This document shows positions 16,415 through 26,464 of a DNA stretch of 64,000 bases, one piece after another. Positions within the stretch are counted from its first letter, which is position 1; each line of letters opens with the position of its first letter. The notes under the pieces were generated by a model. It was not told the DNA's origin and did not search any database. It saw nothing but the letters and a program-made list of their open reading frames with translations. A program made the translations under genes and the position numbers. This DNA is from Ruegeria atlantica (GTDB lineage Bacteria > Pseudomonadota > Alphaproteobacteria > Rhodobacterales > Rhodobacteraceae), in contig NZ_CYPU01000031.1 in NCBI RefSeq assembly GCF_001458195.1, positions 1-64,000 of the forward strand, in the 5' to 3' direction.

Positions 16415-16849
16415 TCAGAACCCCTCAGGCAGAAAGCGAGCTTGCAGCGTTTTGTCCGGGATCATGCAGGTCGGCGAACGTCCGAAGATTGCATACCGGT
16501 TTCTGGCGATTACGTAGTACAGCGGGTCTTTGATGAAGCGAGGAAGAAACCTGCAGACCGAAAGAACCCACCAAAACCCCGGCAACTTGCGCATCGCTGC
16601 TGCGAAAGCATCCAACCGTTGATGAACCACGCCATCGGTAACGACGAGATTGGTTTCAAAGTCCCGCGTCGGTAGTCCGAGGTGAGAATACAGCCTTTGC
16701 CCCAATGGCGACTGCGCGGTGGCAAATTTGAACCGCTGCGCCTTGTCCCGGGCGACCATAAAACGAAAAAACCCCGAACACAGAACGCATTCGCCGTCAA
16801 AGACAATGAAATCCTGACCATCTGCCGCATCGGTTGCCAGTGTGGTCAT
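16415..16849 (-). CDS. DCC-family thiol-disulfide oxidoreductase-like protein
   Basis: The 144-residue protein begins MTTLATDAADG and contains VFDGECVLCSGFFRF at about residues 16-30, the DxxCxxC motif that names the DCC family. The family is thioredoxin-like and often acts near membranes, but partners are not known. The start at 16849 is where family similarity begins; the longer frame upstream to 17170 has no resemblance. The next gene starts right after its stop, so it forms a two-gene operon with the DUF4166 gene. The 264 bases upstream hold no other gene. Confidence 0.87.
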   Translation of the reverse strand: MTTLATDAADGQDFIVFDGECVLCSGFFRFMVARDKAQRFKFATAQSPLGQRLYSHLGLPTRDFETNLVVTDGVVHQRLDAFAAAMRKLPGFWWVLSVCRFLPRFIKDPLYYVIARNRYAIFGRSPTCMIPDKTLQARFLPEGF

Positions 16850-17113
16850 ATCAGTAACGCCTGCTAACCCAATTTGAAGCACATTCGCATCACTGCACAT
16901 TCCGGGCAATGCGACACTGGGCCATCTTTGCGAATTGATATGTGTCGGGGAGCCGCGGGTCATCTGGGCGACAAGTTTCCTGGGCTCTAACCTCATCCCC
17001 ACAAGGCTTAACCCGACAGCACGCGGAAAATACGTATGACACCCAATGTAGTCTTGCGAAATTCTGCCATTGTTATTTGAATAGATGACAGCGGCCGGAA
17101 CAAAGGCCGCGAA

Positions 17114-18151
17114 ATGAAATACGCTGCTAACTCGGGTTTGAACATGGACGTCGATATTGCCCGCATTCAAGTGTTGTCCAAAACACTAGATCAAAGGGCA
17201 GAAGATCCTTCGATTGGTGATCGCGTGCTGGCCAAATCCGGTCTGAGCCGCAGCGACATTGCGCCACCTTCAACAGCCTATAGCGCGCACAAAGAGGCGT
17301 TGTTTGTCCGCTACGCCTGCGACGCGCTGAATGACATCACCTTTTCGGCCAGTGCTGGGCTTGGCTTCAGGTCGTCCTCCAGCCTGACGGCGTATATCAG
17401 TAAATACTCGCGTGATCTGAAGCAGGTGATCGAAAACTCGTCGCGGTTTCACGGGATGATAGACCCGGCTTTGCACTTCAGCCTGCGCGTTTCTGGAAAT
17501 TTTGCTGCAATCGAAGCCGACTGGAAGGATGCCAGTTTTGCCCGATATCACCGTCGTACCGAATTTTTGATTTTCGCGGCCCTCGCCCGCATACGCTCGT
17601 TAACGCAGACAAGTTTTTTTCCTATCGAAATCCGCTTTCAGCACGAGGTCGGCGAAGCCAGAAAAGAGTTTCAGAAATTAGCGGGCTTTCCTGTGTCCTT
17701 TGGTGCAGAACGGTTGGAAATCGTACTGACCCTGTCCTCATTGGATCTGCCGGTGCCGACATATGACCCCTCTCTGCGAGAGCATCTTCTGTCATATGGC
17801 GACAGGGTTCAGGCCGAAAGTGACCACCCCGCGCAAAAACTCAGGGCGCAAGTCGAGGGGCTGATCACCCGGTCTATGCCCGGCGCGATTATTCAGGCGG
17901 ACGACGCAGCCTCGAACCTTGGGATGAGCCCGCGCACGTTTGCCAGGCGGTTGAATGATGAGGGCACAAGCTATCGTGAGATTGTCGAAGACTTGAGGTG
18001 CGATCTGGCGCAGACTTTTATCACCAACGGGATGCCCTTGTCGGAAATCGCCTATTCGCTGGGTTATGCGGATCAACCTGCGTTTTCTACGGCCTTCAAA
18101 CGCTGGACCGGTCAGGCACCCAGCACGTTCCGCACTCGGTTGGGACCGTAA
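17114..18151 (+). CDS. AraC-family transcriptional regulator
   Basis: The 345-residue protein has an N-terminal ligand domain of the OruR/ArgR-like (arabinose-binding) type, including ALFVRYACDALNDITFSASAGL, and a C-terminal AraC double helix-turn-helix: AASNLGMSPRTFARRLNDEG (about 270-290) and ISEIAYSLGY-type MPLSEIAYSLGYADQPAFSTAFKRWTG (about 312-335). Such regulators activate neighbouring catabolic genes, but no obvious target lies adjacent on either strand, so its regulon cannot be inferred. It ends before the rpoD terminator. Confidence 0.9.
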   Translation: MKYAANSGLNMDVDIARIQVLSKTLDQRAEDPSIGDRVLAKSGLSRSDIAPPSTAYSAHKEALFVRYACDALNDITFSASAGLGFRSSSSLTAYISKYSRDLKQVIENSSRFHGMIDPALHFSLRVSGNFAAIEADWKDASFARYHRRTEFLIFAALARIRSLTQTSFFPIEIRFQHEVGEARKEFQKLAGFPVSFGAERLEIVLTLSSLDLPVPTYDPSLREHLLSYGDRVQAESDHPAQKLRAQVEGLITRSMPGAIIQADDAASNLGMSPRTFARRLNDEGTSYREIVEDLRCDLAQTFITNGMPLSEIAYSLGYADQPAFSTAFKRWTGQAPSTFRTRLGP

Positions 18152-18312
18152 CACGGAAAGGGTGGCCGGGGGTCGTCAGCGGCACAGCCTCGCCCCGGCC
18201 TGTCCCATGAGTGGACAAGGCAGAAATAGGGGCCACATCGCCGCATGACTTGTGAGTTCTCGCCAATTTGAGGTTTGAACCGGTCACCGTGATCAACGCG
18301 TGAACGGATAAG

Positions 18313-18342
18313 AAAAAGGCGCCTCGATTGAGGCGCCTTTTT
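18313..18342 (-). terminator. rpoD terminator (bidirectional)
   Basis: AAAAAGGCGCCTC (18313-18325) and GAGGCGCCTTTTT (18330-18342) form a 13-base perfect stem with loop GATT. The T-run works on both strands, so it can end rpoD on the minus strand and block read-through on the plus strand. It abuts the rpoD stop at 18345. Confidence 0.92.
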
Positions 18343-18344
18343 GA

Positions 18345-20333
18345 TTACTGATCCAGGAAGGACCGCAATTTGCGCGATCGGCTGGGATGTTTGAGCTTGC
18401 GCAGCGCTTTCGCCTCGATCTGGCGAATACGTTCGCGGGTCACGCTGAACTGTTGACCAACCTCTTCCAGAGTGTGGTCGGTATTCATACCGATGCCAAA
18501 ACGCATCCGCAGAACACGTTCCTCACGCGGTGTGAGCGAGGCCAGAACCCGGGTGGTCGTTTCCTTGAGGTTTTCCTGAATGGCGCTGTCCAAAGGCAGC
18601 ACGGCATTCTTATCCTCGATGAAATCGCCCAGTTGGCTGTCTTCCTCGTCGCCAATCGGCGTTTCAAGGCTGATCGGTTCCTTGGCGATCTTCATCACCT
18701 TGCGAACCTTCTCAAGCGGCATCTGCAGCTTTTCGGCCAGTTCTTCCGGAGTCGGCTCACGTCCGATTTCGTGAAGCATCTGACGACCGGTCCGGACCAG
18801 CTTGTTGATCGTTTCGATCATGTGAACCGGGATACGGATCGTACGGGCCTGATCCGCGATGGAACGCGTGATCGCCTGACGGATCCACCAGGTCGCATAG
18901 GTCGAGAACTTGTACCCGCGGCGGTATTCGAACTTGTCCACCGCCTTCATCAGGCCGATGTTGCCTTCCTGAATAAGATCAAGGAATTGCAGGCCACGGT
19001 TCGTGTACTTTTTGGCAATCGAGATCACCAGACGCAGGTTGGCTTCGACCATTTCCTTCTTGGCCTGACGCGCCTCTTTTTCACCCTTTTGAACTTGCTG
19101 CACGATGCGGCGGAATTCAGGGATATCCAGACCGACATACTGACCGACCTGAGCCATATCGTTGCGCAGTTCCTCGACCTTGGCGGTCGAACGTTCAATG
19201 AACATTTGCCAACCCCGGCCCGGCTTTTCTGCCATCTCGGTCAGCCAGTTCGGGTCCAGTTCGCGTCCACGATAGGCGTCGATAAACTCACGACGATTGA
19301 TGCGCGCCTGATCCGCCAGTTTCACCATCGAGCTGTCCAGAGACATGATGCGACGGTTAATGCCGTACAGCTGGTCGATCAGCGCTTCGATACGGTTGTT
19401 ATGCAGATGCAGACCGTTCACCAATTCGACGATCTCAGATCGCAGCTGTTGATAGGTCGCCTCTTGTTTTTCCGAGAAGGTGTCGTCTTCGTTCAGGGTC
19501 GCCGAGATCCGGCTATCTTGCATTTCCGACAGCATCGAGAAGTCGGTCGAGATCCGTTCCAGTGTGGTCAGAACCTGATCTTTCAGCGCGGCTTCCATCG
19601 CGGCCAACGACATGTTGGCCTGCTCGTCGTCGTCATCATCGTCATCGTTATTCAGCGGGTTGCCATCGGCGTCCAGCTCGGGGCCGGTGTCCTTGGCAGG
19701 TTTTGCCGCCTGAACCGCAGACGTGTCGACAACCGGTTCTTCGACATCCCCGTCTTCGTCTAACTGGTTGCCAAACGTGGCCTCCAGATCGATGACGTCG
19801 CGCAACAGAATGTCTTCGGACAACAATTCGTCGTGCCAGATGGTGATCGCCTGGAAGGTCAGCGGGCTTTCGCACAGACCGGCAATCATTGTGTTGCGAC
19901 CGGCTTCGATCCGCTTGGCGATGGCAATCTCGCCTTCGCGGCTCAGCAGTTCGACGCTGCCCATCTCGCGCAAATACATGCGGACCGGGTCATCTGTGCG
20001 ATCCAGCTTTTCAGCACCAGCACCCGCCAGCGCAACCTCTCGGTTGCTTTCTGCGGCAACCAGTTCGGTCGAGCCTTTATTCTCTTCTTCCTCGGCCTCT
20101 TCATCTTCGATGATGTTGATGCCCATCTCGGACAGCATCGACATAACGTCTTCGATCTGTTCCGAGCTCACCTGATCAGGCGGCAGAACCTGATTGAGCT
20201 GGTCGTAGGTGATGTAACCTTTCTCGCGGGCCTCGGCGATCATTTTCTTGACGTTGGCCTGGCTCATGTCCAGCGAGATTTCCTGTTCCTGCTCGTCGGA
20301 TTTGCGGTCTTCGTTTGTATCCTTGGCGGCCAT
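18345..20333 (-). CDS. rpoD: RNA polymerase sigma factor RpoD (sigma-70)
   Basis: The 662-residue protein is the primary sigma factor. Region 1.1 is N-terminal, with an acidic stretch near residue 75 ([10 protein letters not shown]) and a second acidic insert near 230; region 1.2 is [21 protein letters not shown]; region 2 includes [21 protein letters not shown]; region 3 [16 protein letters not shown]; region 4.2 [22 protein letters not shown]. It directs polymerase to housekeeping promoters. It follows dnaG in the same direction, 114 bases apart, and has an inverted repeat just upstream. Confidence 0.98.
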   Translation of the reverse strand: MAAKDTNEDRKSDEQEQEISLDMSQANVKKMIAEAREKGYITYDQLNQVLPPDQVSSEQIEDVMSMLSEMGINIIEDEEAEEEENKGSTELVAAESNREVALAGAGAEKLDRTDDPVRMYLREMGSVELLSREGEIAIAKRIEAGRNTMIAGLCESPLTFQAITIWHDELLSEDILLRDVIDLEATFGNQLDEDGDVEEPVVDTSAVQAAKPAKDTGPELDADGNPLNNDDDDDDDEQANMSLAAMEAALKDQVLTTLERISTDFSMLSEMQDSRISATLNEDDTFSEKQEATYQQLRSEIVELVNGLHLHNNRIEALIDQLYGINRRIMSLDSSMVKLADQARINRREFIDAYRGRELDPNWLTEMAEKPGRGWQMFIERSTAKVEELRNDMAQVGQYVGLDIPEFRRIVQQVQKGEKEARQAKKEMVEANLRLVISIAKKYTNRGLQFLDLIQEGNIGLMKAVDKFEYRRGYKFSTYATWWIRQAITRSIADQARTIRIPVHMIETINKLVRTGRQMLHEIGREPTPEELAEKLQMPLEKVRKVMKIAKEPISLETPIGDEEDSQLGDFIEDKNAVLPLDSAIQENLKETTTRVLASLTPREERVLRMRFGIGMNTDHTLEEVGQQFSVTRERIRQIEAKALRKLKHPSRSRKLRSFLDQ

Positions 20334-20355
20334 TCAATGCTCCTGCAGGGATGGG

Positions 20356-20397
20356 TGATTCGTTTGTACCGAATCATTAGCGCGTAGAAGTGATTCG
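20356..20397. promoter_or_regulatory. Inverted repeat plus third half-site upstream of rpoD
   Basis: TGATTCG (20356-20362) and CGAATCA (20370-20376) are perfect complements separated by seven bases; another TGATTCG copy begins at 20391. All lie 23-65 bases before the rpoD start, in its likely promoter. The binding protein is unknown. Confidence 0.45.
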
Positions 20398-20447
20398 GCC
20401 ACCCGTTTACCCGTTTTTCTTTTCCAGTGCCTTACGAAAACACCACT

Positions 20448-22397
20448 TTAGCGACGTTTCCGTTCAAAATTGATGCCAGACATGATCGCCTGAAACGCGT
20501 CTTTCTCGTCGCGGTTGATTCGTGCGCCGTTATCGGCGATGTCAAAAACCGCCCTATCCTCGTTCTGACTGCGGCTTGTGCGGTTACGCTCTTCGGCGGC
20601 CTGGGCCAGCCGGTACGTGAGCGCTTCATCAGCCAGATCAGACAGTTCCTCTGCAGCTTCGGCAATCTCGGCATCCAATCCCCGGAGCGCTTTGATTTTC
20701 GCGAGTTCCTCGGCCAGAGTCATCTCGGCCTTTTCGACGTCGCCTGGTTTGAACACACAAGGGATTACTGCGACATGGCGAAGGGCCAGCAGGTTTTCAA
20801 GGATTTCGCCGCCCAAAGTTTCAAAAATGTGGTCTTTCAGATGCTCTGGGTCGTCGATCGCATGCCGAAGGATGGCGGCGCGCAAGGCGGCATGATCGGG
20901 ATCGTGGCACTCCATTTCTTCAAGCTGATGTTCGAATTGAACCACAACGGTGGGATTCAGGATGGCGATTGCCAGAATTGCAGCCTCGCGCATCTGTATG
21001 TCCGCGGTTTCTGAAGACGCCAGAAAAGATGAGCGCGCACCAGGGGTTGCTGGCTGTTTCGGAGGTTGCCACTTACCGCGTGGCTGCCATTGGCGATTTT
21101 GCGGCTGACGTTGCGGGCGGAACAGTTGCCAGCGCAGGTCTTTGATCTCTTGCCCGTAATGCGTCCGGATTGAGGGGTCGCGGATCAGTTTGATCTTGTC
21201 CCTCAGCGACTTATCCAACGCAGCTTTGCGTTCTGGACTGTCGAACACCTTGCCCTCTGTCTCACGCTGCCACAGCAGTTTGACCATCGGGATCGCGCCT
21301 TCAAGCACTGATTTCACAGCTGCCGGACCCTCGGCCCGCAGCAGATCATCGGGATCCTTGCCCTCGGGCATCAGGGCAAACCGCAGGGATTTACCCGCCT
21401 CCAGCAGCGGCAAGGCCAGATCAACCGCGCGCATCGCGGCGCGCAAACCCGCCGTGTCGCCGTCCAGCGCAATGATCGGTTCGTCCGAGACGCGCCACAG
21501 GAGCTGCAACTGGTGTTCGGTAATAGCCGTGCCCAGCGGCGCGACCGACGCTCCGAACCCGGCTTCGGCTAGGGCGATTACATCCATATACCCTTCGGCT
21601 ACAATCAAGGGCTGCCCCTTGCCGGAGGCTTGTCGTGCCGGACCGTGGTTATAAAGACTGCGCCCCTTGTCGAACAATTCCGTTTCGGGCGAGTTCAGGT
21701 ATTTCGCATTGTCATTGGGGTCCATTGCGCGACCGCCGAACGCAATGCACCGCCCGCGCGGATCGCGGATGGGGTACATGATCCGATTGCGGAACGTATC
21801 ATAAGGCTTTTTGCCCTTGTTCGAAGGTTTGGCCAGCCCTGCCCCAAGGATCAGGTCCTCGGCCACGTTCTTTCCGCGCAGGTGATCCCACAACCCTTGC
21901 CAGCCATCCGGCGCAAACCCGATCTCCCACCGGTCCAACGCCTGTGCATCCAATCCTCGACGGATCAGGTAATCGCGCGCGGCGCCCCCTGCCCCGGTCT
22001 TGAGTTGCAAGCGGAAGAATTGCGCGGCCTGCTCCATGACGTCGGCCAGTTGCGACCGGCGGTCCTGTTTTTCCTGTGCCTTTGGATCGCGTGCTGGCAT
22101 GGGCATGCCTGCCTCGCGCGCCAAAATTTCAACCGCTTCGATGAATGAGACATTCTCAGTCTCTTTCACAAAGCTGATCGCATCGCCTTTGGCATGGCAC
22201 CCGAAGCAATAGTAGAACCCCTTTTGGTCATCGACGTGGAAGGACGCGGTCTTTTCGTGGTGAAACGGGCATGGCGCCCACATGTCCCCCTTGCCTTGGT
22301 TGGACTTGCGCGGATCCCACATGACTTTACGCCCGACAACCTGAGACAGGCTCAGGCGGGTGCGTAGTTCATCCAGAAATCCGGGGGGCAGAGACAT
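20448..22397 (-). CDS. dnaG: DNA primase
   Basis: The 649-residue protein has the N-terminal zinc ribbon CPFHHEKTASFHVDDQ with YYCFGCHAKGDAISFV (residues about 43-75), the TOPRIM catalytic core around IVAEGYMDVIALAEAG and ALDGDTAGLRAAMRA with PEGKDPDD, and a C-terminal helicase-binding region after a proline/glutamine-rich linker (about 435-465). It makes RNA primers for replication. The dnaG-rpoD order is the conserved macromolecular-synthesis arrangement; rpsU is not adjacent here. Confidence 0.98.
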   Translation of the reverse strand: MSLPPGFLDELRTRLSLSQVVGRKVMWDPRKSNQGKGDMWAPCPFHHEKTASFHVDDQKGFYYCFGCHAKGDAISFVKETENVSFIEAVEILAREAGMPMPARDPKAQEKQDRRSQLADVMEQAAQFFRLQLKTGAGGAARDYLIRRGLDAQALDRWEIGFAPDGWQGLWDHLRGKNVAEDLILGAGLAKPSNKGKKPYDTFRNRIMYPIRDPRGRCIAFGGRAMDPNDNAKYLNSPETELFDKGRSLYNHGPARQASGKGQPLIVAEGYMDVIALAEAGFGASVAPLGTAITEHQLQLLWRVSDEPIIALDGDTAGLRAAMRAVDLALPLLEAGKSLRFALMPEGKDPDDLLRAEGPAAVKSVLEGAIPMVKLLWQRETEGKVFDSPERKAALDKSLRDKIKLIRDPSIRTHYGQEIKDLRWQLFRPQRQPQNRQWQPRGKWQPPKQPATPGARSSFLASSETADIQMREAAILAIAILNPTVVVQFEHQLEEMECHDPDHAALRAAILRHAIDDPEHLKDHIFETLGGEILENLLALRHVAVIPCVFKPGDVEKAEMTLAEELAKIKALRGLDAEIAEAAEELSDLADEALTYRLAQAAEERNRTSRSQNEDRAVFDIADNGARINRDEKDAFQAIMSGINFERKRR

Positions 22398-22477
22398 GGG
22401 TCAAACCTGACAGAAACAAGAACGCGCGCCAAGGGTATGACGCGCGTTTGTCCACAGGGAAATGATGGGGCTGTGGA

Positions 22478-22774
22478 TTATTGCAGCAAACACAGCTCAA
22501 GCCACGCGGCGCCCAGATCCTTTTTGCGTACATCGCGCATCTTTTGCTCATAAACCCAAGGCGCGATCAACGGGATGGCAGCATTGTAATTTTCGGGCCA
22601 TGTCGGGCTGGTTTCGGCAACTGCCTGGGGCACGTTGCGCTCTTTTACACGGTCCAGCCGTGCCTTCTGGATCGCCGCAACAACTTCAGCCTGGTATTGG
22701 CAGCTTTGCTCTTTGGTCTCTTCCGCAGCTAAAGGGGTAGCCAGCAAAGCGGCAGCAATGGCGATACGCAACAT
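22478..22774 (-). CDS. Small secreted protein of unknown function
   Basis: The 98-residue product starts at ATG 22774 with GGAG six bases upstream; a longer frame to 22873 lacks a ribosome site. Residues 1-18 are a signal peptide (MLRIAIAAALLATPLAAE). Two cysteines (EQSCQYQAEVV and LELCLLQ at the end) could pair. Mature segments ARLDRVKERNVPQAV and NYNAAIPLIAPWVYEQKM are typical of a small periplasmic family I know only as hypothetical. It is between dnaG and gdh on the same strand. Confidence 0.75.
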   Translation of the reverse strand: MLRIAIAAALLATPLAAEETKEQSCQYQAEVVAAIQKARLDRVKERNVPQAVAETSPTWPENYNAAIPLIAPWVYEQKMRDVRKKDLGAAWLELCLLQ

Positions 22775-22884
22775 AGGGAACTCCGGTAATCGATTCTGTC
22801 GATGCAGCTTACCTGCCGCAAGCACGGCCTGCCATTGCCGTTTTTGGCGCATCTGCCGAGGCAAGTCCGCCACCGCTTACCGTG

Positions 22885-22913
22885 GGGGCAGCCTGGCAAA
22901 GCCAAGCTGCCCC
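22885..22913 (-). terminator. GC-rich hairpin after gdh
   Basis: GGGGCAGC (22885-22892) pairs with GCTGCCCC (22906-22913), and the inner TGGC/GCCA adds four pairs around an AAA loop, separated by a C-A mismatch. It begins 14 bases past the gdh stop. There is no T-run on the gdh strand, so it may be an mRNA-stabilising or Rho-assisted end rather than a classical terminator. Confidence 0.55.
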
Positions 22914-22926
22914 TGATTTCAAAACA

Positions 22927-24357
22927 TCACAGCCCTTTGGCGCGATAGCTTTTCGAGACGCGGTCAATGGCCACGATATAGGCCGCCGTCCGCAGATCCT
23001 CGACATCGTCGCGGCTGTGCCAGACTTCGCGCATGGATTGATAGGCAATGCGCATCGTGTCATCGAGGCCCGAGCGTACCAGTTCCAGCTCGTCCGCGCC
23101 GCGAAGATACTTGGCCTTAAAGTTCGGAGACATCGACCAGGCATCGCCAAGGTAACGATCCAGCCGCTCCAGCTCACTGACAATCAACTCGTGCCGCGCC
23201 TCTTCCTGACGGCGTTGCATGCGACCGAAACGAATATGGCTGAGGTTTTTGACCCATTCGAAATAGGAAACGGTCACACCGCCCGCGTTTGCATACATGT
23301 CCGGAATGATCACCGTGCCTTTCTTGCGCAAAATCTCATCCGCACCGGCAGTCACCGGGCCATTCGCAGCCTCGATAATCAAAGGCGCCTTGATCCGGTC
23401 TGCGTTAGACAGGTTGATGACCGCTTCCAGAGCAGCCGGGATGAGGATATCGCATTCTTCTTCAAGAACTGCACCACCCTCGGCCGAGTGCGTCGCATCC
23501 GGATAATCACTGACACCGCCATGCTTGACGATCCATTGCCGCACGGATTCCACGTCGATCCCGTCGGGATTATATAGCGCGCCATCCCATTCGATGATGC
23601 CGACAATTCTGGATCCGTCCTCCTCACTCAGGAATTTCGCGGCGTGATAACCCACATTGCCCAGCCCCTGAACGATGACACGTTTTCCATCCAGCTTGCC
23701 GGACAGCCCCGCCTTTTGCATGTCTTCCGGGTGGCGGAAGAATTCACGCAGGGCGTATTGGATGCCGCGACCTGTTGCTTCGACCCGGCCTGCGATACCG
23801 CCCGCGTTCAGCGGCTTTCCTGTAACACAGGCGCGCGCATTAATATCCGTCGTGTTCATCCTGGCGTATTGATCCGCCATCCAGGCCATCTCACGCTCAC
23901 CCGTTCCCATGTCGGGGGCCGGCACGTTTTGCGAGGGATTGATCAGATCGCGCTTGGCCAGCTCATAGGCAAAGCGGCGGGTGATCTGCTCCAACTCGTG
24001 CTCTTCGTATTTACGGGGATCGATGCACAACCCCCCTTTCGATCCACCAAAGGGCGTTTCGACCAGAGCACATTTATAAGTCATCAGGGCGGCAAGCGCC
24101 TCGACCTCATCCTGATTTACGGCCGTGGCATAGCGGATACCGCCCTTCACGGGCTCCATATGCTCGGAATGGACCGAGCGGTAGCCGGTGAAGGTATGAA
24201 TATCTCCGCGCAGGCGGACGCCGAACCGAACCGTGTAGGTGGCGTTGCAAACACGGATCTTTTCCTCCAGCCCCGGCGGCAGATCCATAAGGGACGCCGC
24301 TCTGTTAAACATCAAATCTACACTTTCGCGAAAGCTGGGTTCATTAATGGCCGTCAT
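22927..24357 (-). CDS. gdhA: Glu/Leu/Phe/Val-type glutamate dehydrogenase
   Basis: The 476-residue protein has the family motifs: PVKGGIRYA (substrate lysine region), TYKCALVETPFGGSKGG, NVPAPDMGTGEREM, and the NAD(P) Rossmann motif VIVQGLGNVGYHAAKFL near residue 227. It interconverts glutamate and 2-oxoglutarate plus ammonium. The length (about 475) and the tail with YLRGADELELVRSGLDDTM match the type common in alphaproteobacteria. Which cofactor it prefers cannot be decided here. Upstream are 325 gene-free bases shared with the divergent VWA gene. Confidence 0.95.
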   Translation of the reverse strand: MTAINEPSFRESVDLMFNRAASLMDLPPGLEEKIRVCNATYTVRFGVRLRGDIHTFTGYRSVHSEHMEPVKGGIRYATAVNQDEVEALAALMTYKCALVETPFGGSKGGLCIDPRKYEEHELEQITRRFAYELAKRDLINPSQNVPAPDMGTGEREMAWMADQYARMNTTDINARACVTGKPLNAGGIAGRVEATGRGIQYALREFFRHPEDMQKAGLSGKLDGKRVIVQGLGNVGYHAAKFLSEEDGSRIVGIIEWDGALYNPDGIDVESVRQWIVKHGGVSDYPDATHSAEGGAVLEEECDILIPAALEAVINLSNADRIKAPLIIEAANGPVTAGADEILRKKGTVIIPDMYANAGGVTVSYFEWVKNLSHIRFGRMQRRQEEARHELIVSELERLDRYLGDAWSMSPNFKAKYLRGADELELVRSGLDDTMRIAYQSMREVWHSRDDVEDLRTAAYIVAIDRVSKSYRAKGL

Positions 24358-24633
24358 TTAATCCTCCGTGCCGACGAACGACGAGCGTTCTGACGTTTTG
24401 TCGCACCCATTGGCTAAACGTTCAATAATTAAGCAACAATAAAACCCGAAATCGTCATGGAAGCTCTCGGACCGGGCTGAGTCGCGCACGGCGCTTAACT
24501 TTGGAAGAATTGTCGCCTGACCAAAAACAGAGGCAAAAAAGCCGTTCAATTATCTACGGTTCGCGCCCAAAGTTGCCATATCTTCGGCAATTCCGCCCAA
24601 TTCACGCCACGATTCGCCGTTAGTTTTCAAATG

Positions 24634-24648
24634 TTAACTTTTTCTTAG
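24634..24648 (+). promoter_or_regulatory. Possible CtrA site before the Tad-like genes
   Basis: TTAA (24634-24637), seven bases, then TTAG (24645-24648) matches the CtrA box TTAA-N7-TTAA with one mismatch. It is 35 bases before the start of the first Tad-like gene. CtrA controls motility and surface structures in many Rhodobacteraceae. In the surrounding 325-base gap (24358-24682) I saw nothing else definite. Confidence 0.3.
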
Positions 24649-24682
24649 CAGCGCCGGATGTCTGCTCAGCGAGGTCGGCCAG

Positions 24683-26464
24683 ATGAAAATGCGCGAATTT
24701 AAGTGCAACACTAAAAGATTTGAGAAAGCAGCCGAGTCAGCTCGTCGTTTTTCGCGCGACGAGGATGGCGGGGTGTTTACGATCTTTGTGACCGTTGGCT
24801 TTTTGCTCATATTTGCGACAGCCGGTATCGGCGTCGACATTATGAACTTTGAACGTGACAGAGCAAGCCTCCAGGGCACGCTGGACCGCGCGGTTCTTGC
24901 GGCGGCCAACGTTAAACAAAAACTCCCTCCGGCAGAAGTGGTCAAATCCTATATCGAAAAATCCGACGTACGCGGCGAGCTTTCGGAAGAACCTGAAGTA
25001 GAGGATGATCCCAGAGTTGGGTCAAGAAAAGTCACAGCAAAAGCTGAAGTCGACGTTCCCACACATTTTATGTGGTTCTTCGGGTATCCCCAACTGACGG
25101 CTTCGGTCACGAGCGTCGCGGAAGAGGCCATTGGGTCGCTCGAAATCGCGATGGTTCTGGATATTTCCGGCTCAATGAGCTGGGATTCCGCAACCGACGA
25201 TAAATCAAAAATGGAAGTGCTTCAGGAAGCGGCCACGCAGTTCGTGACTACGATGTACACGAAAGAGAACCCGGACAAGATTTCGATCTCAATCATACCT
25301 TACAACAACCAAGTGAATGCGGGCGCGAACATCCTGGGCAACATGCCGGGTGTTACTACCGAACACAGCTATTCGCACTGCGTAGACTTTGTCGATAATG
25401 ATTTCACGGAATACTGGATCGATCCAAACAAAAAACTCAATCGCACTGCCCATTTCGACCGCAGAAACTATAACGACGATTACAATGATGAAATACACAA
25501 TATCTCGCGCTCGGTCTGCACAACCCGCGCGGGCAGCGATATTACAGCAGTGACGAACGTCATTTCCGACCTGCACAGTCAGATCGCGGCCATGTCACCC
25601 GGCGGAAACACGTCGATTGATATCGGTGTGAAATGGGGTGCTGCGCTGTTGGATCCTCAGTTCCAGCCTGTGATAAACAAGCTTTCGAAACAGTACGCCG
25701 ACCCTGATGCAATTGATCCGGACACAGGGTTAGACGTAAACACGGGCGTGGCACCAAAGAAAATAGTTCCGGTGACTTTTGATAATCGTCCCATGGCATA
25801 CGAATCCAACGTCAAAAAAATCATGATCGTCATGACGGACGGCGAGAACACCGAAAACTGGATTCTGAACGAGGCATACCGCGATGGAGATTCGGATGTC
25901 TGGTACAACCCCAACTATGAGCATGAGGTCGAAACTTGTTGGTACAACAATCGGGGTCGACTCCGCTGTAGGACCGACAGGTACGGCGGCGAATACAGTG
26001 TCCGCACATCGGCTCCCGGCGACACACCTGAGTATTACTGGACAAGACAGGAGCTGGAAGGTCAGTCCGAACCCTTTGGCGGTGAGGCGGCAGATCAATC
26101 AGTGCGCCTGACCTACCCGCAGTTGTGGAACCGCGTCACCTTGGATTGGAATGCCGAGTATAACTATGCTTGGCAGTCCAACCACAATCAAACTTGGTAT
26201 AACAACGCTTTTACCGAGATTTACAGGACCAAAAAGGACACGCGGCTGCAAGATATCTGCACCAAGGTCAAAGGTAAGGATGTAGATGTCTATGGGATTG
26301 CCTTTGAGGCACCTTCAGTAGGTGTAACGGCGATCAGAAACTGCTCCAGCGGTGCCGGATTCTTCTACGAAGTCAAAGCCGACGGCAAATTGGGTGATCT
26401 GACGCTTCCGCAAGTCTTTGATTCTATTGCTACTGCAATCAAACAACTGAGACTAACGCAATGA
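24683..26464 (+). CDS. Tad-like pilus-associated protein with von Willebrand A domain
   Basis: The 593-residue protein has a TadE/TadG-like N-terminus: a short basic leader ending in EDGGVFTIFVTVGFLLIFATAGIGVDI, a membrane helix at about 35-55. From about residue 155 a von Willebrand A domain starts with MVLDISGSMSWDS, containing the DxSxS metal site; a later threonine/aspartate region is MIVMTDGENTENW. The region 225-290 and 420-500 is unusually rich in tyrosine, asparagine and tryptophan (for example YNDDYNDEIHN and YNYAWQSNHNQTWYNN). Six or more cysteines suggest disulfides outside the cell. It overlaps the next gene by four bases. No Tad secretion ATPase or channel is in the window. Confidence 0.88.
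   Translation: MKMREFKCNTKRFEKAAESARRFSRDEDGGVFTIFVTVGFLLIFATAGIGVDIMNFERDRASLQGTLDRAVLAAANVKQKLPPAEVVKSYIEKSDVRGELSEEPEVEDDPRVGSRKVTAKAEVDVPTHFMWFFGYPQLTASVTSVAEEAIGSLEIAMVLDISGSMSWDSATDDKSKMEVLQEAATQFVTTMYTKENPDKISISIIPYNNQVNAGANILGNMPGVTTEHSYSHCVDFVDNDFTEYWIDPNKKLNRTAHFDRRNYNDDYNDEIHNISRSVCTTRAGSDITAVTNVISDLHSQIAAMSPGGNTSIDIGVKWGAALLDPQFQPVINKLSKQYADPDAIDPDTGLDVNTGVAPKKIVPVTFDNRPMAYESNVKKIMIVMTDGENTENWILNEAYRDGDSDVWYNPNYEHEVETCWYNNRGRLRCRTDRYGGEYSVRTSAPGDTPEYYWTRQELEGQSEPFGGEAADQSVRLTYPQLWNRVTLDWNAEYNYAWQSNHNQTWYNNAFTEIYRTKKDTRLQDICTKVKGKDVDVYGIAFEAPSVGVTAIRNCSSGAGFFYEVKADGKLGDLTLPQVFDSIATAIKQLRLTQ

Noticed and set aside
18387-19763. A 458-codon open frame antisense to rpoD
   Set aside because: It lies wholly inside the well-supported rpoD gene, has the composition expected of an antisense shadow in GC-rich DNA, and resembles no family.
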